Shown here piece after piece: positions 34,783 through 44,453 of a stretch of DNA of 64,000 nucleotides. A program made the position numbers and the translations under genes. Below the pieces are notes generated by a model. It saw only the letters and a program-made list of their open reading frames with translations, did not search any database and had not been told where the DNA came from. How positions within the stretch are numbered: position 1 is the stretch's first letter; each line of letters starts with the position of its first letter. The stretch is from Planococcus halocryophilus (GTDB taxonomy: Bacteria > Bacillota > Bacilli > Bacillales_A > Planococcaceae). The DNA is taken from the NCBI RefSeq assembly GCF_022489025.1, contig NZ_JAKVTG010000002.1, forward strand, positions 124,001-188,000. Reading direction: 5' to 3'.

Positions 34783-35742
34783 ATGATGATGAATTGGGAA
34801 GAACGTAGACAGATCGTAAAGGTCGCTAACCTCTACTATTTCGACGGTCAAACTCAGGCGCAAATCGCCACTAAAATGGGAGTTTCCCGTCCTGTAATTT
34901 CAAAATTGCTGAACAAAGCTAGGGAAATGGGTATCGTGGAAATCTATATTAAAGATGAAAACGCTCATACTGTGGAATTAGAACAGCAACTTGAGAAAAC
35001 CTACCAGTTGAAAGAGGCATTAGTGGTTCCTGCAGCCAATTTAAGTACAGATATGATTAAGCACGCTCTTGGTAAAGCAGCGGCTTCTTACGTCTCCAAA
35101 AATATTAAAGATATTAAATCGCTAGGTATTTCATGGGGCAGTACTTTATCTAAATTTGTACAGGAATACCCTTACGAACAGCATCGTGAGCTGCAGATCG
35201 TTCCATTAGTTGGAGGAATGGGCAGAAAATTTGTAGATATTCATTCGAATTTACTCGCTTATCAACTGGCGCAAAAAATGAACGCCAGTTGCTCATACCT
35301 ATACGCGCCTGCTATGGTGGAATCCATAGAATTAAAAGAGCGTCTTGTACAATCAGAAGACATCGCTATGGTGTTAAAAGAAGGCCGCAATGTTGAAATG
35401 GCAGTAGTGGGATTAGGCAATCCGTTTACAGGTTCAACCATGACTGAAATGCAATATTTGACTCCAAAAGATTTGAAATCATTAGATTCAGCAGGCGCAG
35501 TGGGAGATATCGGGTCACGCTTTTACGATGTCGACGGCAACCAAATCAATCACCTGTTGAACAATTTGGTCATTGGGCTTGATTTAGAAGAATTCAAGAA
35601 AATTCCGGAAGTCATTGGGATTGTCGAAGGTGCACATAAAGTGGAAAGCTTGAGAGCTGCTTTAAAAGGTGGCTACTTGGATGTCCTTGTCATCGATGAC
35701 GTTACGGCAGACTTACTTTTGCGCAACAATGCACAAAATTGA
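34783..35742 (+). CDS. SorC/DeoR-type sugar-responsive regulator
   Basis: 319 residues. N-terminal helix-turn-helix (about 10-55: LYYFDGQTQAQIATKMGVSR, PVISKLLNKAREMGIVEIYI), then a sugar-phosphate-binding SorC domain with SLGISWGSTLSKF (about 112) and the closing LRAALKGGYLDVLVIDDVTA. Convergent with the E3 end of the polyol operons, sharing a terminator. It is the only regulator of this type here, so it is the candidate ligand of the 33-bp operators at 40562 and 44857, with a phosphorylated polyol or ketose as inducer. Confidence 0.88.
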   Translation: MMMNWEERRQIVKVANLYYFDGQTQAQIATKMGVSRPVISKLLNKAREMGIVEIYIKDENAHTVELEQQLEKTYQLKEALVVPAANLSTDMIKHALGKAAASYVSKNIKDIKSLGISWGSTLSKFVQEYPYEQHRELQIVPLVGGMGRKFVDIHSNLLAYQLAQKMNASCSYLYAPAMVESIELKERLVQSEDIAMVLKEGRNVEMAVVGLGNPFTGSTMTEMQYLTPKDLKSLDSAGAVGDIGSRFYDVDGNQINHLLNNLVIGLDLEEFKKIPEVIGIVEGAHKVESLRAALKGGYLDVLVIDDVTADLLLRNNAQN

Positions 35743-35762
35743 GCAAAACCTTTTACTAAACT

Positions 35763-35812
35763 AAAAAGCCAGTTGACTGAGTGTGCACAGAGCACTCAGC
35801 CAACTGGCTTTT
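35763..35812. terminator. Bidirectional terminator
   Basis: AAAAAGCCAGTTGACTGAGTG / CACTCAGCCAACTGGCTTTTTT between the convergent sorC-like and lpdA genes. Confidence 0.9.
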
Positions 35813-37195
35813 TTAATGATGGATTCCTTTTCCAAGCCAAGAAGCTGCTGCTTCGTAAAGGCTTTCTGAAACTGTAGGATGCGCGTGAATCATCGATGCT
35901 AGTTCATCTACTGATCCTTCCAAGCGCATATAAGCAGAAGGCTCGGCAATCATCTCTGTAACATGAGGACCTACCATCGAGACACCTAAAATCTCACCAT
36001 ATTTCGTATCCGCAATCAATTTAGTAAAGCCTTCTGTTTCATCTAATGTCAGCGCCTTACCGTTGCCTACATGATCTACCTTGACCACTTTATAGGAAAT
36101 GCCTTTTTCTTCTGCTTCTTTTTCAGTCATTCCGACACTGGCGATTTCAGGATTTGTATAGACGCAACGTGGCACCACATGATAATCGATTGTTTCTCGC
36201 TGTCCTGCTGCATTAGATGCGGCGACTAACCCTTCAGCACTTGCTACATGCGCGAGTTGCCAGTTGCCCACCAAGTCTCCCGCCGCGTAGATATTTGACT
36301 GACTAGTTGCCATATGTTCATCAACTTTTACAAAAGAACCTGCCATCTCCAATCCCAATAAATTGAATGACGATGTATTAGGGGATCTTCCAACTGACAA
36401 AAGAATGATGTCTGTGTTCAATACCTCAAGCTGTGCTGATTGATTTTCAACGTGAACGTGTTGACCATTGTCGGTTCGCTTTATCTCCACGACTTTGGTT
36501 GATGTTAAAATGGTAATGCCTTTCTTTTTCAGCGACTTTGCCAAAACCTTTGCCGCTTGGGGATCTTCGCTCGGAACAATCTGTTTGCTCATTTCAATGA
36601 TTGTCACAGGTACACCGAGTGCAGAAAAAATACAAGCAAACTCCACACCGATGATGCCACCACCCACTATGACCAAAGTTTTTGGTAGTTCTGTAATATC
36701 AAAAATGGTGTCACTGGTATGAAAATGTCCTTTCTCCAGCCCTGGAATAGGCGGAACAATCGGCTTTGAACCAGTAGCCAAAATGATTTTTTCTGCTTTG
36801 ACTGTTTTCTGTTCACCGTTTTCATCTACTTTAATTATTCCTTGTGTTTGCACTTCTCCATATCCATTCAAAACTTCAATTTTGCCTTGTTTCATTAAAT
36901 AAGCGATTCCGTTTCTTAGCTTTTGAATCACTTCATCTTTGCGTTGCATCATTTTTGATAATGACACGGTTACTGGTCCTGTTTCAATCCCCCAGCTTTT
37001 CGCTTTTTCGATATTTTCGATGACTTCAGCATGACGCAGCAAGGTTTTGGAGGGGATACACCCGCGATTTAAGCATGTTCCACCAAGCTCTCTAGCTTCT
37101 ATTAATACTACGGTCCTACCCAGTTTGGCGGCTCTAATAGCAGCTACGTATCCTGCTGGCCCACCGCCAACCACTGCCACTTCATAAGTCTTCAA
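35813..37195 (-). CDS. lpdA: Dihydrolipoyl dehydrogenase (E3)
   Basis: FAD disulfide oxidoreductase that reoxidises the E2 lipoyl group with NAD. GGGPAGYVAAIRAAKLG (FAD loop), redox pair GGTCLNRGCIPSK (Cys about 42/47), NAD loop VGGGIIGVEFA, and C-terminal HAHPTVSE with the catalytic His-Glu are present. TTG start 37195 follows AAGGAG. No N-terminal lipoyl domain. Last gene of the E1-E2-E3 operon, 13 bp after E2. Confidence 0.93.
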   Translation of the reverse strand: MKTYEVAVVGGGPAGYVAAIRAAKLGRTVVLIEARELGGTCLNRGCIPSKTLLRHAEVIENIEKAKSWGIETGPVTVSLSKMMQRKDEVIQKLRNGIAYLMKQGKIEVLNGYGEVQTQGIIKVDENGEQKTVKAEKIILATGSKPIVPPIPGLEKGHFHTSDTIFDITELPKTLVIVGGGIIGVEFACIFSALGVPVTIIEMSKQIVPSEDPQAAKVLAKSLKKKGITILTSTKVVEIKRTDNGQHVHVENQSAQLEVLNTDIILLSVGRSPNTSSFNLLGLEMAGSFVKVDEHMATSQSNIYAAGDLVGNWQLAHVASAEGLVAASNAAGQRETIDYHVVPRCVYTNPEIASVGMTEKEAEEKGISYKVVKVDHVGNGKALTLDETEGFTKLIADTKYGEILGVSMVGPHVTEMIAEPSAYMRLEGSVDELASMIHAHPTVSESLYEAAASWLGKGIHH

Positions 37196-37208
37196 TAGAA
37201 TCTACTCC

Positions 37209-38543
37209 TTACATTAATAATTCAAGTGGATTTTCGAGAATTCCTTTTAACTCAGTTAAAAATGCCGCAGCTGGTGCGCCGTCTATGACGCGATGATCGA
37301 ATGATAAGCCAACGCCCATCATTGGACGTAATACAATTTGACCTTCCCAACCGACCGGCTTGTCGTGGATGCGCCCGATTCCTAAAATCGCTGATTCCGG
37401 CTGATTGATGACGGGGTTGAATGTATCGACTGCGTACATCCCAAGATTGCTGATGGTGAACGTTCCCCCCGACATTTCGTCTGGTTTTAACTTACTTTCT
37501 TTTGCAGCCTGTCCTGCCGTTTTACATGCGACAGTCAGTTCAGCGAAACCTTTCCGATCAGCATCTTTGATAACTGGCACTAACAGACCATCTTCGAGTG
37601 CAACTGCCAATCCTACGTTTATGGTATCGTGGTAAACAATTTCATTGCCTTCTAGTGAAATATTAATATTGGGATGCCGTTTTAATGCATGAGCTGTTGC
37701 TTTTAAAATGATTTCTGTGTAGCTGATTCGATAACCCGTTTGTTTTTCAACAGGAACTAGTAGTTTCTTACGCATCGCCACTACTTCTGTCATATCAATT
37801 TCACTGTTGAGAGTAACATGTGGTGCAACTGATTTACTATGGAGCATTCGGTCTGCCACAGCTTTCCGGATTCCAGTCATTTTCATACGTTTGGTAGGTA
37901 GGATTTCCGGAACATCTATTGCCGCCTTGGCACTTTCTACATCAGCCCGATATATTTTCCCTCTTGGACCACTGCCTTTAATGTCTTGTAGCTCTACTCC
38001 TTCAGCTATCGCTACTTTCTCAGCAAGTGGCGTAGCACGACTCGAAATGGTAGCAGCAGGAATTTCAAACTTTTCAACATCCACTTGTTGTATGCGACCA
38101 TTTGGTCCAGACCCTCTTATCTCATTAAGACTTACTTCTTTCTCCTTGGCGATTCTTCTAGCCGCAGGCGTTGCCCGAACTTTTTCTGTTTGTTCAAAAG
38201 CTTGTTCGGACGTTTCTGCCTGTAGTTGCTCTATTGGAGTTTCTGAGGAAGTCTGCTTACCACTGACACCCGATTCTCCAGGGGGTGACTCCGGAATACC
38301 TTCTCCCACATCACCGATATAGCCAACCACATGATTAATGGGAACTTCATCGTCTTCTTCAAAATAGCGTTTGAGAAGAGTTCCTTCTTCGTAAGAATCG
38401 ACTTCGATATTAATTTTGTCAGTCATGATTTCAAATAACGGTTCTCCTACTTCAACGGTTTCTCCTTCTTCTTTAAACCATTGAAGTATTGTCCCGATTT
38501 GCATGGTACTGCTCAGCTTCGGCATGAAAATTTCTTTAGCCAT
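37209..38543 (-). CDS. E2 acyltransferase of a 2-oxo acid/acetoin dehydrogenase complex, with two subunit-binding domains
   Basis: 444 residues. One lipoyl domain (1-75) with the modified Lys in MTDKINIEVDS (about 43). Two tandem peripheral-subunit-binding domains follow: RATPAARRIAKEKEV...RGSGPNGRI (about 129-165) and RATPLAEKVAIAEGV...KGSGPRGKI (about 172-208). The catalytic domain (about 220-444) ends in SFDHRVIDGAPAAAF with the catalytic His and Asp. Most E2 proteins have one binding domain. Transfers the acyl group to CoA; the cognate E1 looks acetoin-dehydrogenase-like. Confidence 0.9.
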   Translation of the reverse strand: MAKEIFMPKLSSTMQIGTILQWFKEEGETVEVGEPLFEIMTDKINIEVDSYEEGTLLKRYFEEDDEVPINHVVGYIGDVGEGIPESPPGESGVSGKQTSSETPIEQLQAETSEQAFEQTEKVRATPAARRIAKEKEVSLNEIRGSGPNGRIQQVDVEKFEIPAATISSRATPLAEKVAIAEGVELQDIKGSGPRGKIYRADVESAKAAIDVPEILPTKRMKMTGIRKAVADRMLHSKSVAPHVTLNSEIDMTEVVAMRKKLLVPVEKQTGYRISYTEIILKATAHALKRHPNINISLEGNEIVYHDTINVGLAVALEDGLLVPVIKDADRKGFAELTVACKTAGQAAKESKLKPDEMSGGTFTISNLGMYAVDTFNPVINQPESAILGIGRIHDKPVGWEGQIVLRPMMGVGLSFDHRVIDGAPAAAFLTELKGILENPLELLM

Positions 38544-38556
38544 CTGTTTCTCCTCC

Positions 38557-39540
38557 CTACAAGCGGTTTAGCGTTTCTTTGGCGGCCTCAATGATATCTG
38601 ACACTCCTGGAATCGTCGCTTTCTCTAGCTCCGGATTATAAGGAATTGGTACTGCTTTGCCACCGAGTCGCTTGATAGGTGCATCCAAATAGTCAAAAGC
38701 TTCACTTTCTGCTATCAGACTGGCAATTTCACCGCCAAATCCTCCACGTTTCACTGCTTCATGAACTACGACAAGTCGTCCCGTTTTTTTGACGGATTGA
38801 ACGATCGTTTCAATATCGAGAGGCACAAGTGTCCTTGGATCAATTACTTCGGCATGGATTCCTTGTTTTTCAAGTTCTTCTGCGGCTTCTAATGATTTAT
38901 GCACCATAATGGCTGTAGCCACGATTGTTACATCAGTACCTTGTTTTTTAATGTCTGCCTTGCCTAATGGTATTGAGTACACTTCCTCAGGAACATCTGA
39001 TGTCGTCCGGTAACAAAGTTTATGTTCATAAAAGATAACAGGATTATCATCGTCCATAGCAGCTTTCAATAACCCTTTGGCATCGTATGCTGTCGACGGT
39101 TGAACCACTTTCAGACCCGGAATGTGAGCCATCCATGCCTCTAGACTTTGTGAGTGTTGTGCAGCTGCGCCAGTTCCTGAACCAGCAGGTGTACGGAGAA
39201 CCATTGGAACTTTTCCTTTTCCGCCATACATATAACGAATTTTTGCTGCCTGATTAACCATATTGTCCATCGCAATTGTCATAAAATCGGAAAACTGCAA
39301 TTCCAAAATCGGACGCATTCCCGTCAATGCCGCTCCAACAGCTGTACCCGAAATAGCCGCTTCTGAAATTGGGGTATTACGGATTCGCTCAGGACCAAAT
39401 TCTTCAATCATGCCTCTCGTTACACCGAATGCACCTCCATAGACGCCGATATCTTCTCCTAATATAAAAACATCTTCATTCGTTCTCATCTCTTGGCTCA
39501 TTGCTTCTCTTACCGCTTCTAAATAAGTCAATTCTCTCAT
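38557..39540 (-). CDS. E1 beta subunit, acetoin/pyruvate dehydrogenase type
   Basis: 327-residue transketolase-like beta subunit. [20 protein letters not shown], the cofactor-side [18 protein letters not shown], and [15 protein letters not shown] are typical. Pairs with the alpha subunit immediately upstream to form the thiamine diphosphate site. AAAGGAG precedes the ATG. Confidence 0.9.
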   Translation of the reverse strand: MRELTYLEAVREAMSQEMRTNEDVFILGEDIGVYGGAFGVTRGMIEEFGPERIRNTPISEAAISGTAVGAALTGMRPILELQFSDFMTIAMDNMVNQAAKIRYMYGGKGKVPMVLRTPAGSGTGAAAQHSQSLEAWMAHIPGLKVVQPSTAYDAKGLLKAAMDDDNPVIFYEHKLCYRTTSDVPEEVYSIPLGKADIKKQGTDVTIVATAIMVHKSLEAAEELEKQGIHAEVIDPRTLVPLDIETIVQSVKKTGRLVVVHEAVKRGGFGGEIASLIAESEAFDYLDAPIKRLGGKAVPIPYNPELEKATIPGVSDIIEAAKETLNRL

Positions 39541-39564
39541 GCGTCGATTCTCCTTTGCTCTGGC

Positions 39565-40548
39565 TTATGCATAAATATCTTCCATCAAATCATCCAATGT
39601 TGGTTCAGGACTATTTTTTGCAAATTCAACGGATTCTTCAATTTCTTTTTTTGCTTCTTCTTTAATTTGTTCTACTTCCTGTTGTGTTAAAATCCCTTCT
39701 TCAATTAACACTCCCGCCATTAATTTTATTGGATCTCTCAACAACCATTCTTTTTCTTCATCGCGTGTTCGGTATTTTTTGGCGTCACTCTTTGAATGTC
39801 CCTTAGAACGGTAAGTTTTTGCTTCAACAATCGATGGTCCTTCTCCATTACGCGCTCGGTCCACAGCTTCATTGACGCTATTCATGACTTCAAATACATC
39901 ATTTCCATCAACAACTTTTCCAGGAATCCCGTAACTTGCTCCACGCGTTGCAATATCCGGGATATTGATCATCTCTCGTATCGGTCCTGACATGCCGTAT
40001 TGATTGTTTTCGCAAATAAAGACAACTGGCAATTTCCATATTGAAGCCAAATTTATCGCCTCATGGAAGCTTCCTTCATTCGATGCCCCATCTCCAAAAA
40101 AGCATAATACAACATATCCCTCTTTTTTCATCTGGGAAGTTAGCGCAGCTCCAGTAGCAATCGCAAAGCCTCCACCTACAATTCCATTGGCTCCTAAGTT
40201 TCCTTTATCTACATCCGCAATATGCATCGAGCCACCTTTTCCTTTGCAGTAGCCTGTAGTTCGACCGAAAAGTTCGGCCATCATGCCATTAACCGTTGCA
40301 CCTTTCGCAATGCAATGTCCGTGACCCCGATGCGTACTAGTGATTTTATCTTTACTTTCTAAAACGGCGATTGAACCGACAGCAGAGGCTTCTTGGCCTA
40401 CACTCAAGTGAGTAGTACCATGAATCATTCCTTTCGCAAAAAACTCATCTACCTTTTCTTCAAATAAACGAATCAACCACATTTGCTTATACAAATCCTT
40501 TAACTCTGTCTCTTTTACTTGAGGTGGTAATTTTAGTTTCTGTGTCAT
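39565..40548 (-). CDS. E1 alpha subunit, acetoin-dehydrogenase-like
   Basis: 327 residues, the length of AcoA (about 330) rather than Bacillus PdhA (about 370). Thiamine diphosphate motif GDGASNEGSFHEAINLASIW to ENNQYGMS, and phosphorylation-loop-like YRSKGHSKSDAKKYRT. First gene of its operon with a good promoter and the operator at 40562-40594. Aco-type E1 cleaves acyloins (CH3-CO-CHOH-R) to an aldehyde and an acetyl unit; I infer a phosphorylated acyloin as substrate from the neighbouring genes. An ordinary pyruvate or branched-chain dehydrogenase is the alternative. Confidence 0.88.
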   Translation of the reverse strand: MTQKLKLPPQVKETELKDLYKQMWLIRLFEEKVDEFFAKGMIHGTTHLSVGQEASAVGSIAVLESKDKITSTHRGHGHCIAKGATVNGMMAELFGRTTGYCKGKGGSMHIADVDKGNLGANGIVGGGFAIATGAALTSQMKKEGYVVLCFFGDGASNEGSFHEAINLASIWKLPVVFICENNQYGMSGPIREMINIPDIATRGASYGIPGKVVDGNDVFEVMNSVNEAVDRARNGEGPSIVEAKTYRSKGHSKSDAKKYRTRDEEKEWLLRDPIKLMAGVLIEEGILTQQEVEQIKEEAKKEIEESVEFAKNSPEPTLDDLMEDIYA

Positions 40549-40561
40549 GAATTTTCCTCCT

Positions 40562-40594
40562 TTTACATATGTTCATTACTGTGACATATGTAAA
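40562..40594 (-). promoter_or_regulatory. 33-bp operator, site 1 (E1alpha promoter)
   Basis: Perfect inverted repeat TTTACATATGT-N11-ACATATGTAAA, beginning at the -10 box and covering the expected start of transcription, which fits a repressor. The arms and 11-bp spacing recur at 44857-44889. Confidence 0.8.
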
Positions 40595-40622
40595 ATATAA
40601 TATTTTTTGATTATTTAGTCAA
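40594..40622 (-). promoter_or_regulatory. SigA promoter of the E1-E2-E3 operon
   Basis: Minus strand TTGACT (40622-40617), 17-bp spacer, TATATT (40599-40594). Confidence 0.75.
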
Positions 40623-40633
40623 GTAAAATAAAA

Positions 40634-40673
40634 AGACCATTCTTCTCTTTTGGTTCTAGAGAAGTTTGGTCCT
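40634..40673 (-). terminator. Terminator after the PTS operon
   Basis: AGACCATTCTTCTCT / AGAAGTTTGGTCCT stem; separates the PTS operon from the E1 operon, consistent with two transcripts. Confidence 0.7.
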
Positions 40674-40684
40674 TAAGAAAAATG

Positions 40685-41032
40685 TTATTTAACACGGCTT
40701 TTTCTTTGTTTGTATTGTTTAACAATTTTTCGAGAAGCGCTCACATCCTGTAGCAGGCGATAAGGTTTGCTGATGGTCCGGACCGGCAGAGAAATCAGCA
40801 GATGACTCAAATCTTCCTTGTATTCCCCTGTAATCCGATTCGGCTTCGAAGAAATTCGGTCATAAATTTCTTTATAAAATTTCTTATTAACATCTACTCT
40901 TAGATGTTTTGTTTTATTGCATTGCTCACAACGAATACTCTTTATATCCTCATTGATATAAGTAATTTCATGGTTCACTTCTTCTTTGCAGTGATTGCAG
41001 TACAAACCTGCTTCCATCGTTTTAACTTCCAT
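40685..41032 (-). CDS. Small zinc-ribbon protein ('bh protein' type)
   Basis: 115 residues from ATG 41032 (after GAGAAGGTG). Two CxxC pairs, YCNHC (about 12-15) and RCEQC (about 33-36), form a likely zinc ribbon; then a basic C-terminal half ending KQYKQRKSRVK. It resembles short 'bh proteins' reported beside glucitol-type PTS genes (from memory). Last gene of the PTS operon. Function unknown; a regulatory or RNA/DNA-binding role is possible. Confidence 0.6.
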   Translation of the reverse strand: MEVKTMEAGLYCNHCKEEVNHEITYINEDIKSIRCEQCNKTKHLRVDVNKKFYKEIYDRISSKPNRITGEYKEDLSHLLISLPVRTISKPYRLLQDVSASRKIVKQYKQRKSRVK

Positions 41033-41087
41033 GTTTGAACACCTTCTCATTCAATTTATTGGTTTTATCTCCGTTAAATTGTATGAA

Positions 41088-42413
41088 CTAAGCTTTTATT
41101 GACACCGCTTTTTTTGTTTGTGCTTTAAACGTTTCATCTTGCATACGGCGAAGACGCCAAATAGTGGAATCTTTGGTTTGTTCAATATCAGCATAGCTAA
41201 TGATTTCACCTTTTTTGATATTCTGTTTTAAGCGGACGTTTTTATCAACTAAACCTAAAGGCAATGCATTTTGATCGTAGGCATCTTGAGCTGTCAGGAT
41301 GTGACCATAAACCGTGAATCCTCCAATACTATCTAAATAATCGCCTGCTGTTAGATCAACTTTCGCTACAGTGACTGTTTCAGCTTGAAGTCCGTGCCAA
41401 GGTGCAATTGTGGCCTCGTTATAAATATGAGCTCTTGCTATGGAGATTGGAGTTTCCAAGCTAGTCAAATGATATGGGCGGTACAGTACATAATTCGGCC
41501 CTTCGCCCATACTCAAATACTCTAGCTCGTGATTAACTTCTTCTTTTTCAGAAGCAATAATGGCAAAAACGCCAGGCGCGATGCCATTAATGTATTCTAC
41601 AATCTGCTTGTTGTTAATCTCTCCACCTTCACTTTTTAATCTAAAGATTTCAGGTAAGCCTTTTACATCACTGACAAAACCATGCATGCCCGGTTGATCT
41701 GGTAAAAAACCTGTAGCATTTGCCACAGCCGTCATCTCAACCATTGTTTTAGTCCCATCTTGGAAAGAGGCAAGCATTTTCGGACTGGCCCCTTTTCTCG
41801 CTGCTTCCTCCGCTGCAGTATCGGGGTTTGCATTTAAGTTCAATGGATTATTCTTGCCTTTACCAAGAGCTACCACTTCAAACCCAAGCGCATCCGCAAA
41901 ATCGAATAACTCCATAATTGCTCCCGGTTCATCCCCTGCAGAACCGGTATAAACCACTCCGCTAGCATCGGCCATTTTCTTGAGAATAACACCTACTGTA
42001 ACGTCAGCCTCTACATTCAACATGACAATATGCTTTCGATTAAGGATCGTGTCCCAAGCAATTTTCGCCCCAATATTAGGAACTCCTGTCGCATCAACTA
42101 CGACATCAACCTCGGGCAAAGATGTAACTAATTGAGCATCTGTCGTTGCCACCACTTTTCCTTCCTGGACGGCTGTTGAAGCTTTCTCCATCTCATTAGT
42201 CTCAATGATTTCACCTGGCAAGACACCTGACTTCATATATGCGTTCGTGACATTATCAATTTGAATATCTGCAGTAATGACTACTCGCATACCTGCCATG
42301 CTTTCAATCTGGGAGATCATTCCTCGTCCCATTTGGCCAGCTCCCACTAAGCCAACTTTAATAAAATCTCCATTTCGCTGAAGTTCTTCGAGTTTCCTAT
42401 TTATACCTAGCAT
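41088..42413 (-). CDS. COG4091 oxidoreductase with SAF domain, DXR-like (DRL) family
   Basis: 441 residues. Rossmann loop VGLVGAGQMGRGMISQIE (about 20-37), then a homoserine-dehydrogenase-like middle region with GSAGDEPGAIMELFDFADAL and LGKGKNNPLNLNANPDTAAE, and a C-terminal SAF domain (about 365-425, KNVRLKQNIKKGEIISYADI). This is the family to which the Brucella DRL enzyme belongs (DXP to 2-C-methylerythritol 4-phosphate), though most members have unknown reactions. It sits where a sorbitol-6-phosphate dehydrogenase would be expected. I infer that it oxidises the PTS product, possibly with a ketol rearrangement. Confidence 0.8.
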   Translation of the reverse strand: MLGINRKLEELQRNGDFIKVGLVGAGQMGRGMISQIESMAGMRVVITADIQIDNVTNAYMKSGVLPGEIIETNEMEKASTAVQEGKVVATTDAQLVTSLPEVDVVVDATGVPNIGAKIAWDTILNRKHIVMLNVEADVTVGVILKKMADASGVVYTGSAGDEPGAIMELFDFADALGFEVVALGKGKNNPLNLNANPDTAAEEAARKGASPKMLASFQDGTKTMVEMTAVANATGFLPDQPGMHGFVSDVKGLPEIFRLKSEGGEINNKQIVEYINGIAPGVFAIIASEKEEVNHELEYLSMGEGPNYVLYRPYHLTSLETPISIARAHIYNEATIAPWHGLQAETVTVAKVDLTAGDYLDSIGGFTVYGHILTAQDAYDQNALPLGLVDKNVRLKQNIKKGEIISYADIEQTKDSTIWRLRRMQDETFKAQTKKAVSIKA

Positions 42414-42429
42414 GAACTAACCTCCTTTC

Positions 42430-42795
42430 CTATACCTTTAATATACGAATCGCGGCACCCACCTGTAGTTCAGGTAATGGCTTTTCTTCAACACACATCG
42501 TCCCTGGCAAGTCGGCTGTCGTTTCGCCATTAAAAGCGATTGTACAATGACCGATTTCCTCGAGAGTTTCATTGACTTTGCTTCCAACAAATAAAATATT
42601 GTAACGTTGCCCGTTAATTTCCAGCACATCGCCTGTTCCGACTTTTTCAAGCAACCCCGCCTGCTCATGGATCACTCCAATTGACTGCAATGATTCAGGA
42701 ACCGTATCATCAAAAATAACTAGCATATTTTCTTCCATAAAAATTTCTACTTCATCACCAATTCCTGTTATTTTCACTTCATATTTTTTTGTCAT
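42430..42795 (-). CDS. PTS glucitol/sorbitol-type IIA component
   Basis: 121 residues from ATG 42795 (five nt after GGAGG; ATG 42807 is less well placed). YEVKITGIGDEVEIFMEENM and VLEINGQRYNILFVGSKVNE match GutB-type IIA; the phosphoacceptor is probably the His in EIGHCTIAF. Cytoplasmic; passes phosphate from HPr to the IIB domain of the gene upstream. Confidence 0.87.
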   Translation of the reverse strand: MTKKYEVKITGIGDEVEIFMEENMLVIFDDTVPESLQSIGVIHEQAGLLEKVGTGDVLEINGQRYNILFVGSKVNETLEEIGHCTIAFNGETTADLPGTMCVEEKPLPELQVGAAIRILKV

Positions 42796-42825
42796 CGTGT
42801 CCTCCATATGACTACCCCCTTATTT

Positions 42826-43878
42826 TTAGCTGTACAGACCAAAACTAAATAGATACGCAATAACAACTGCCAGTGGACCTGTAATAACGCGCGACATCAA
42901 GACCGCTGGAACTCCGACTTCGATGGTTTCCGGTTCCGCTTCTCCTAATGTCAGACCAACCGGCACGAAATCTGCTCCAACTTGTGGGTTAATCGCAAAC
43001 AACGCTGGTAAAGCTAATTCCGGTGGGATATTTCCTCGACCAATTTCTACACCGATTAATACCCCGACTACTTGTGCAATGACCGCTCCTGGGCCGAGTA
43101 GTGGAGACAAAATTGGTAAAGCACAAATCACCGATAGTAACAGCAAACCACCAATACTTCCCGCTAGAGGAGAAACGAAATTAGCGATTAAATCACCGAT
43201 ACCTGTATAGACGATAATGCCGATTAACATACTGACAAAAGCCATGAATGGCAAAATGTTTTTCAATACTTGATCAATCGTTTCGCGTCCCGCTTGATAG
43301 AATATTCCGACTACTTTACCGGCAGTACGACCGATTTTTTCGACAATATTCATCTTTTTCGGTTTTTGATAACTAGCGGCTTTTAGTTTCGCTTCTTCTT
43401 TTATTTGTTGCGGTGTCTTTTCACGCTCTGCTGGATTTTCTACTTTTTCAACGGCTTTTTCTACAGCATCTTGATCTTCGTAAGGAGCTGCGACTTCAAT
43501 GATATTTTCAATTTTCACTCCCGAAACAAAATTTTCTTCATTGATGAATTTCATCAACGGCCCTGATGGTGATGTTGCGTTGACATTAATCGTTAAAATG
43601 TTCATTTTCGGATATACGCCACATCGTGCCGTACCACCGCAATCGATAACGACACAAGCCATGGTCTCTTTATCATACGAGCCTTTAAACCCATCAACCG
43701 CTTCTGCACCTGTCAGTTTTGCAATTTCTTCAGCAATTGGATGGATACCGCCGCCTGTTACAGAAACAATATATCGTTTTTCTTCGTTTGGGCGAATAGT
43801 TAGCGGACCACCCCAACCGCCTCTTCCTTTTGACACTGTTATTGGTTTGTAATTTGATGGCGCTTGTATATTACTCAT
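42826..43878 (-). CDS. PTS glucitol/sorbitol-type IIB-C component
   Basis: 350 residues. Cytosolic IIB (about 1-180) with the phospho-Cys in [18 protein letters not shown], then a membrane domain (about 200-350) with [20 protein letters not shown] and [20 protein letters not shown], as in GutE. Forms the transporter with the IIC protein upstream. AAAGGGGAGG RBS. Confidence 0.9.
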   Translation of the reverse strand: MSNIQAPSNYKPITVSKGRGGWGGPLTIRPNEEKRYIVSVTGGGIHPIAEEIAKLTGAEAVDGFKGSYDKETMACVVIDCGGTARCGVYPKMNILTINVNATSPSGPLMKFINEENFVSGVKIENIIEVAAPYEDQDAVEKAVEKVENPAEREKTPQQIKEEAKLKAASYQKPKKMNIVEKIGRTAGKVVGIFYQAGRETIDQVLKNILPFMAFVSMLIGIIVYTGIGDLIANFVSPLAGSIGGLLLLSVICALPILSPLLGPGAVIAQVVGVLIGVEIGRGNIPPELALPALFAINPQVGADFVPVGLTLGEAEPETIEVGVPAVLMSRVITGPLAVVIAYLFSFGLYS

Positions 43879-43913
43879 TTTCTTTGCCTCCCCTTTTTAA
43901 ACAGCTTAGATAA

Positions 43914-44441
43914 TTAGACTTCCATACCTCTTGATTTCATCATACGGACCGTAATAATCTCTGTGACGATACCTCGAATCAAAATTACAATGACGCCTAC
44001 AATAAAGAAGCGAATTGCTAATGGTCCCAATGAAAAGCCTAATTGTGTAATGCCTGCAGAGATTCCTAAGTAAACAAATAATTCAGCAGGGTTGGCGTGT
44101 GGAAACAGACCTGTGATTGGGTGGACAAAAGATACTGCTGAATCATAAAATGCTGGCTTTTGCTTTTCCGGTAAAAACTTACCGAACGTGTAAGCCATTG
44201 GATTTGTTAGGAAAAAAACTGCCAATACCGGAAAAAGGGTATAGCGCAATATGATATTCTTTGTGCTTTTACGCGCTAAGTTGTTGATGCGTTCTTCACC
44301 GACCAGCCGGATAAATGCATTAACTGCAGTAATAAGAACTACAAGCAATGGAATAATCCCTGTTACTAGACCTACAAAGACATCTCCTCCTGCTTGGAAC
44401 ATGCCGATAAAACCTTCTGCTAATTTAACTAAAAAGTCCAT
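43914..44441 (-). CDS. PTS glucitol/sorbitol-type IIC component
   Basis: 175-residue membrane protein of GutA type: EGFIGMFQAGGDVFVGLVTG at the N-terminus, NNLARKSTKNIILRYTLFPV in the middle, and GVIVILIRGIVTEIITVRMM at the end. Split from IIBC as in E. coli srlA/srlE. Substrate preference cannot be derived from sequence alone. Confidence 0.9.
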   Translation of the reverse strand: MDFLVKLAEGFIGMFQAGGDVFVGLVTGIIPLLVVLITAVNAFIRLVGEERINNLARKSTKNIILRYTLFPVLAVFFLTNPMAYTFGKFLPEKQKPAFYDSAVSFVHPITGLFPHANPAELFVYLGISAGITQLGFSLGPLAIRFFIVGVIVILIRGIVTEIITVRMMKSRGMEV

Positions 44442-44453
44442 TTTTCTTCCCCC

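Noticed and set aside
37405..38322. Plus-strand frames opposite the E2 gene, up to 171 codons
   Set aside because: Low-complexity Ser/Ala-rich shadows of the E2 coding strand.
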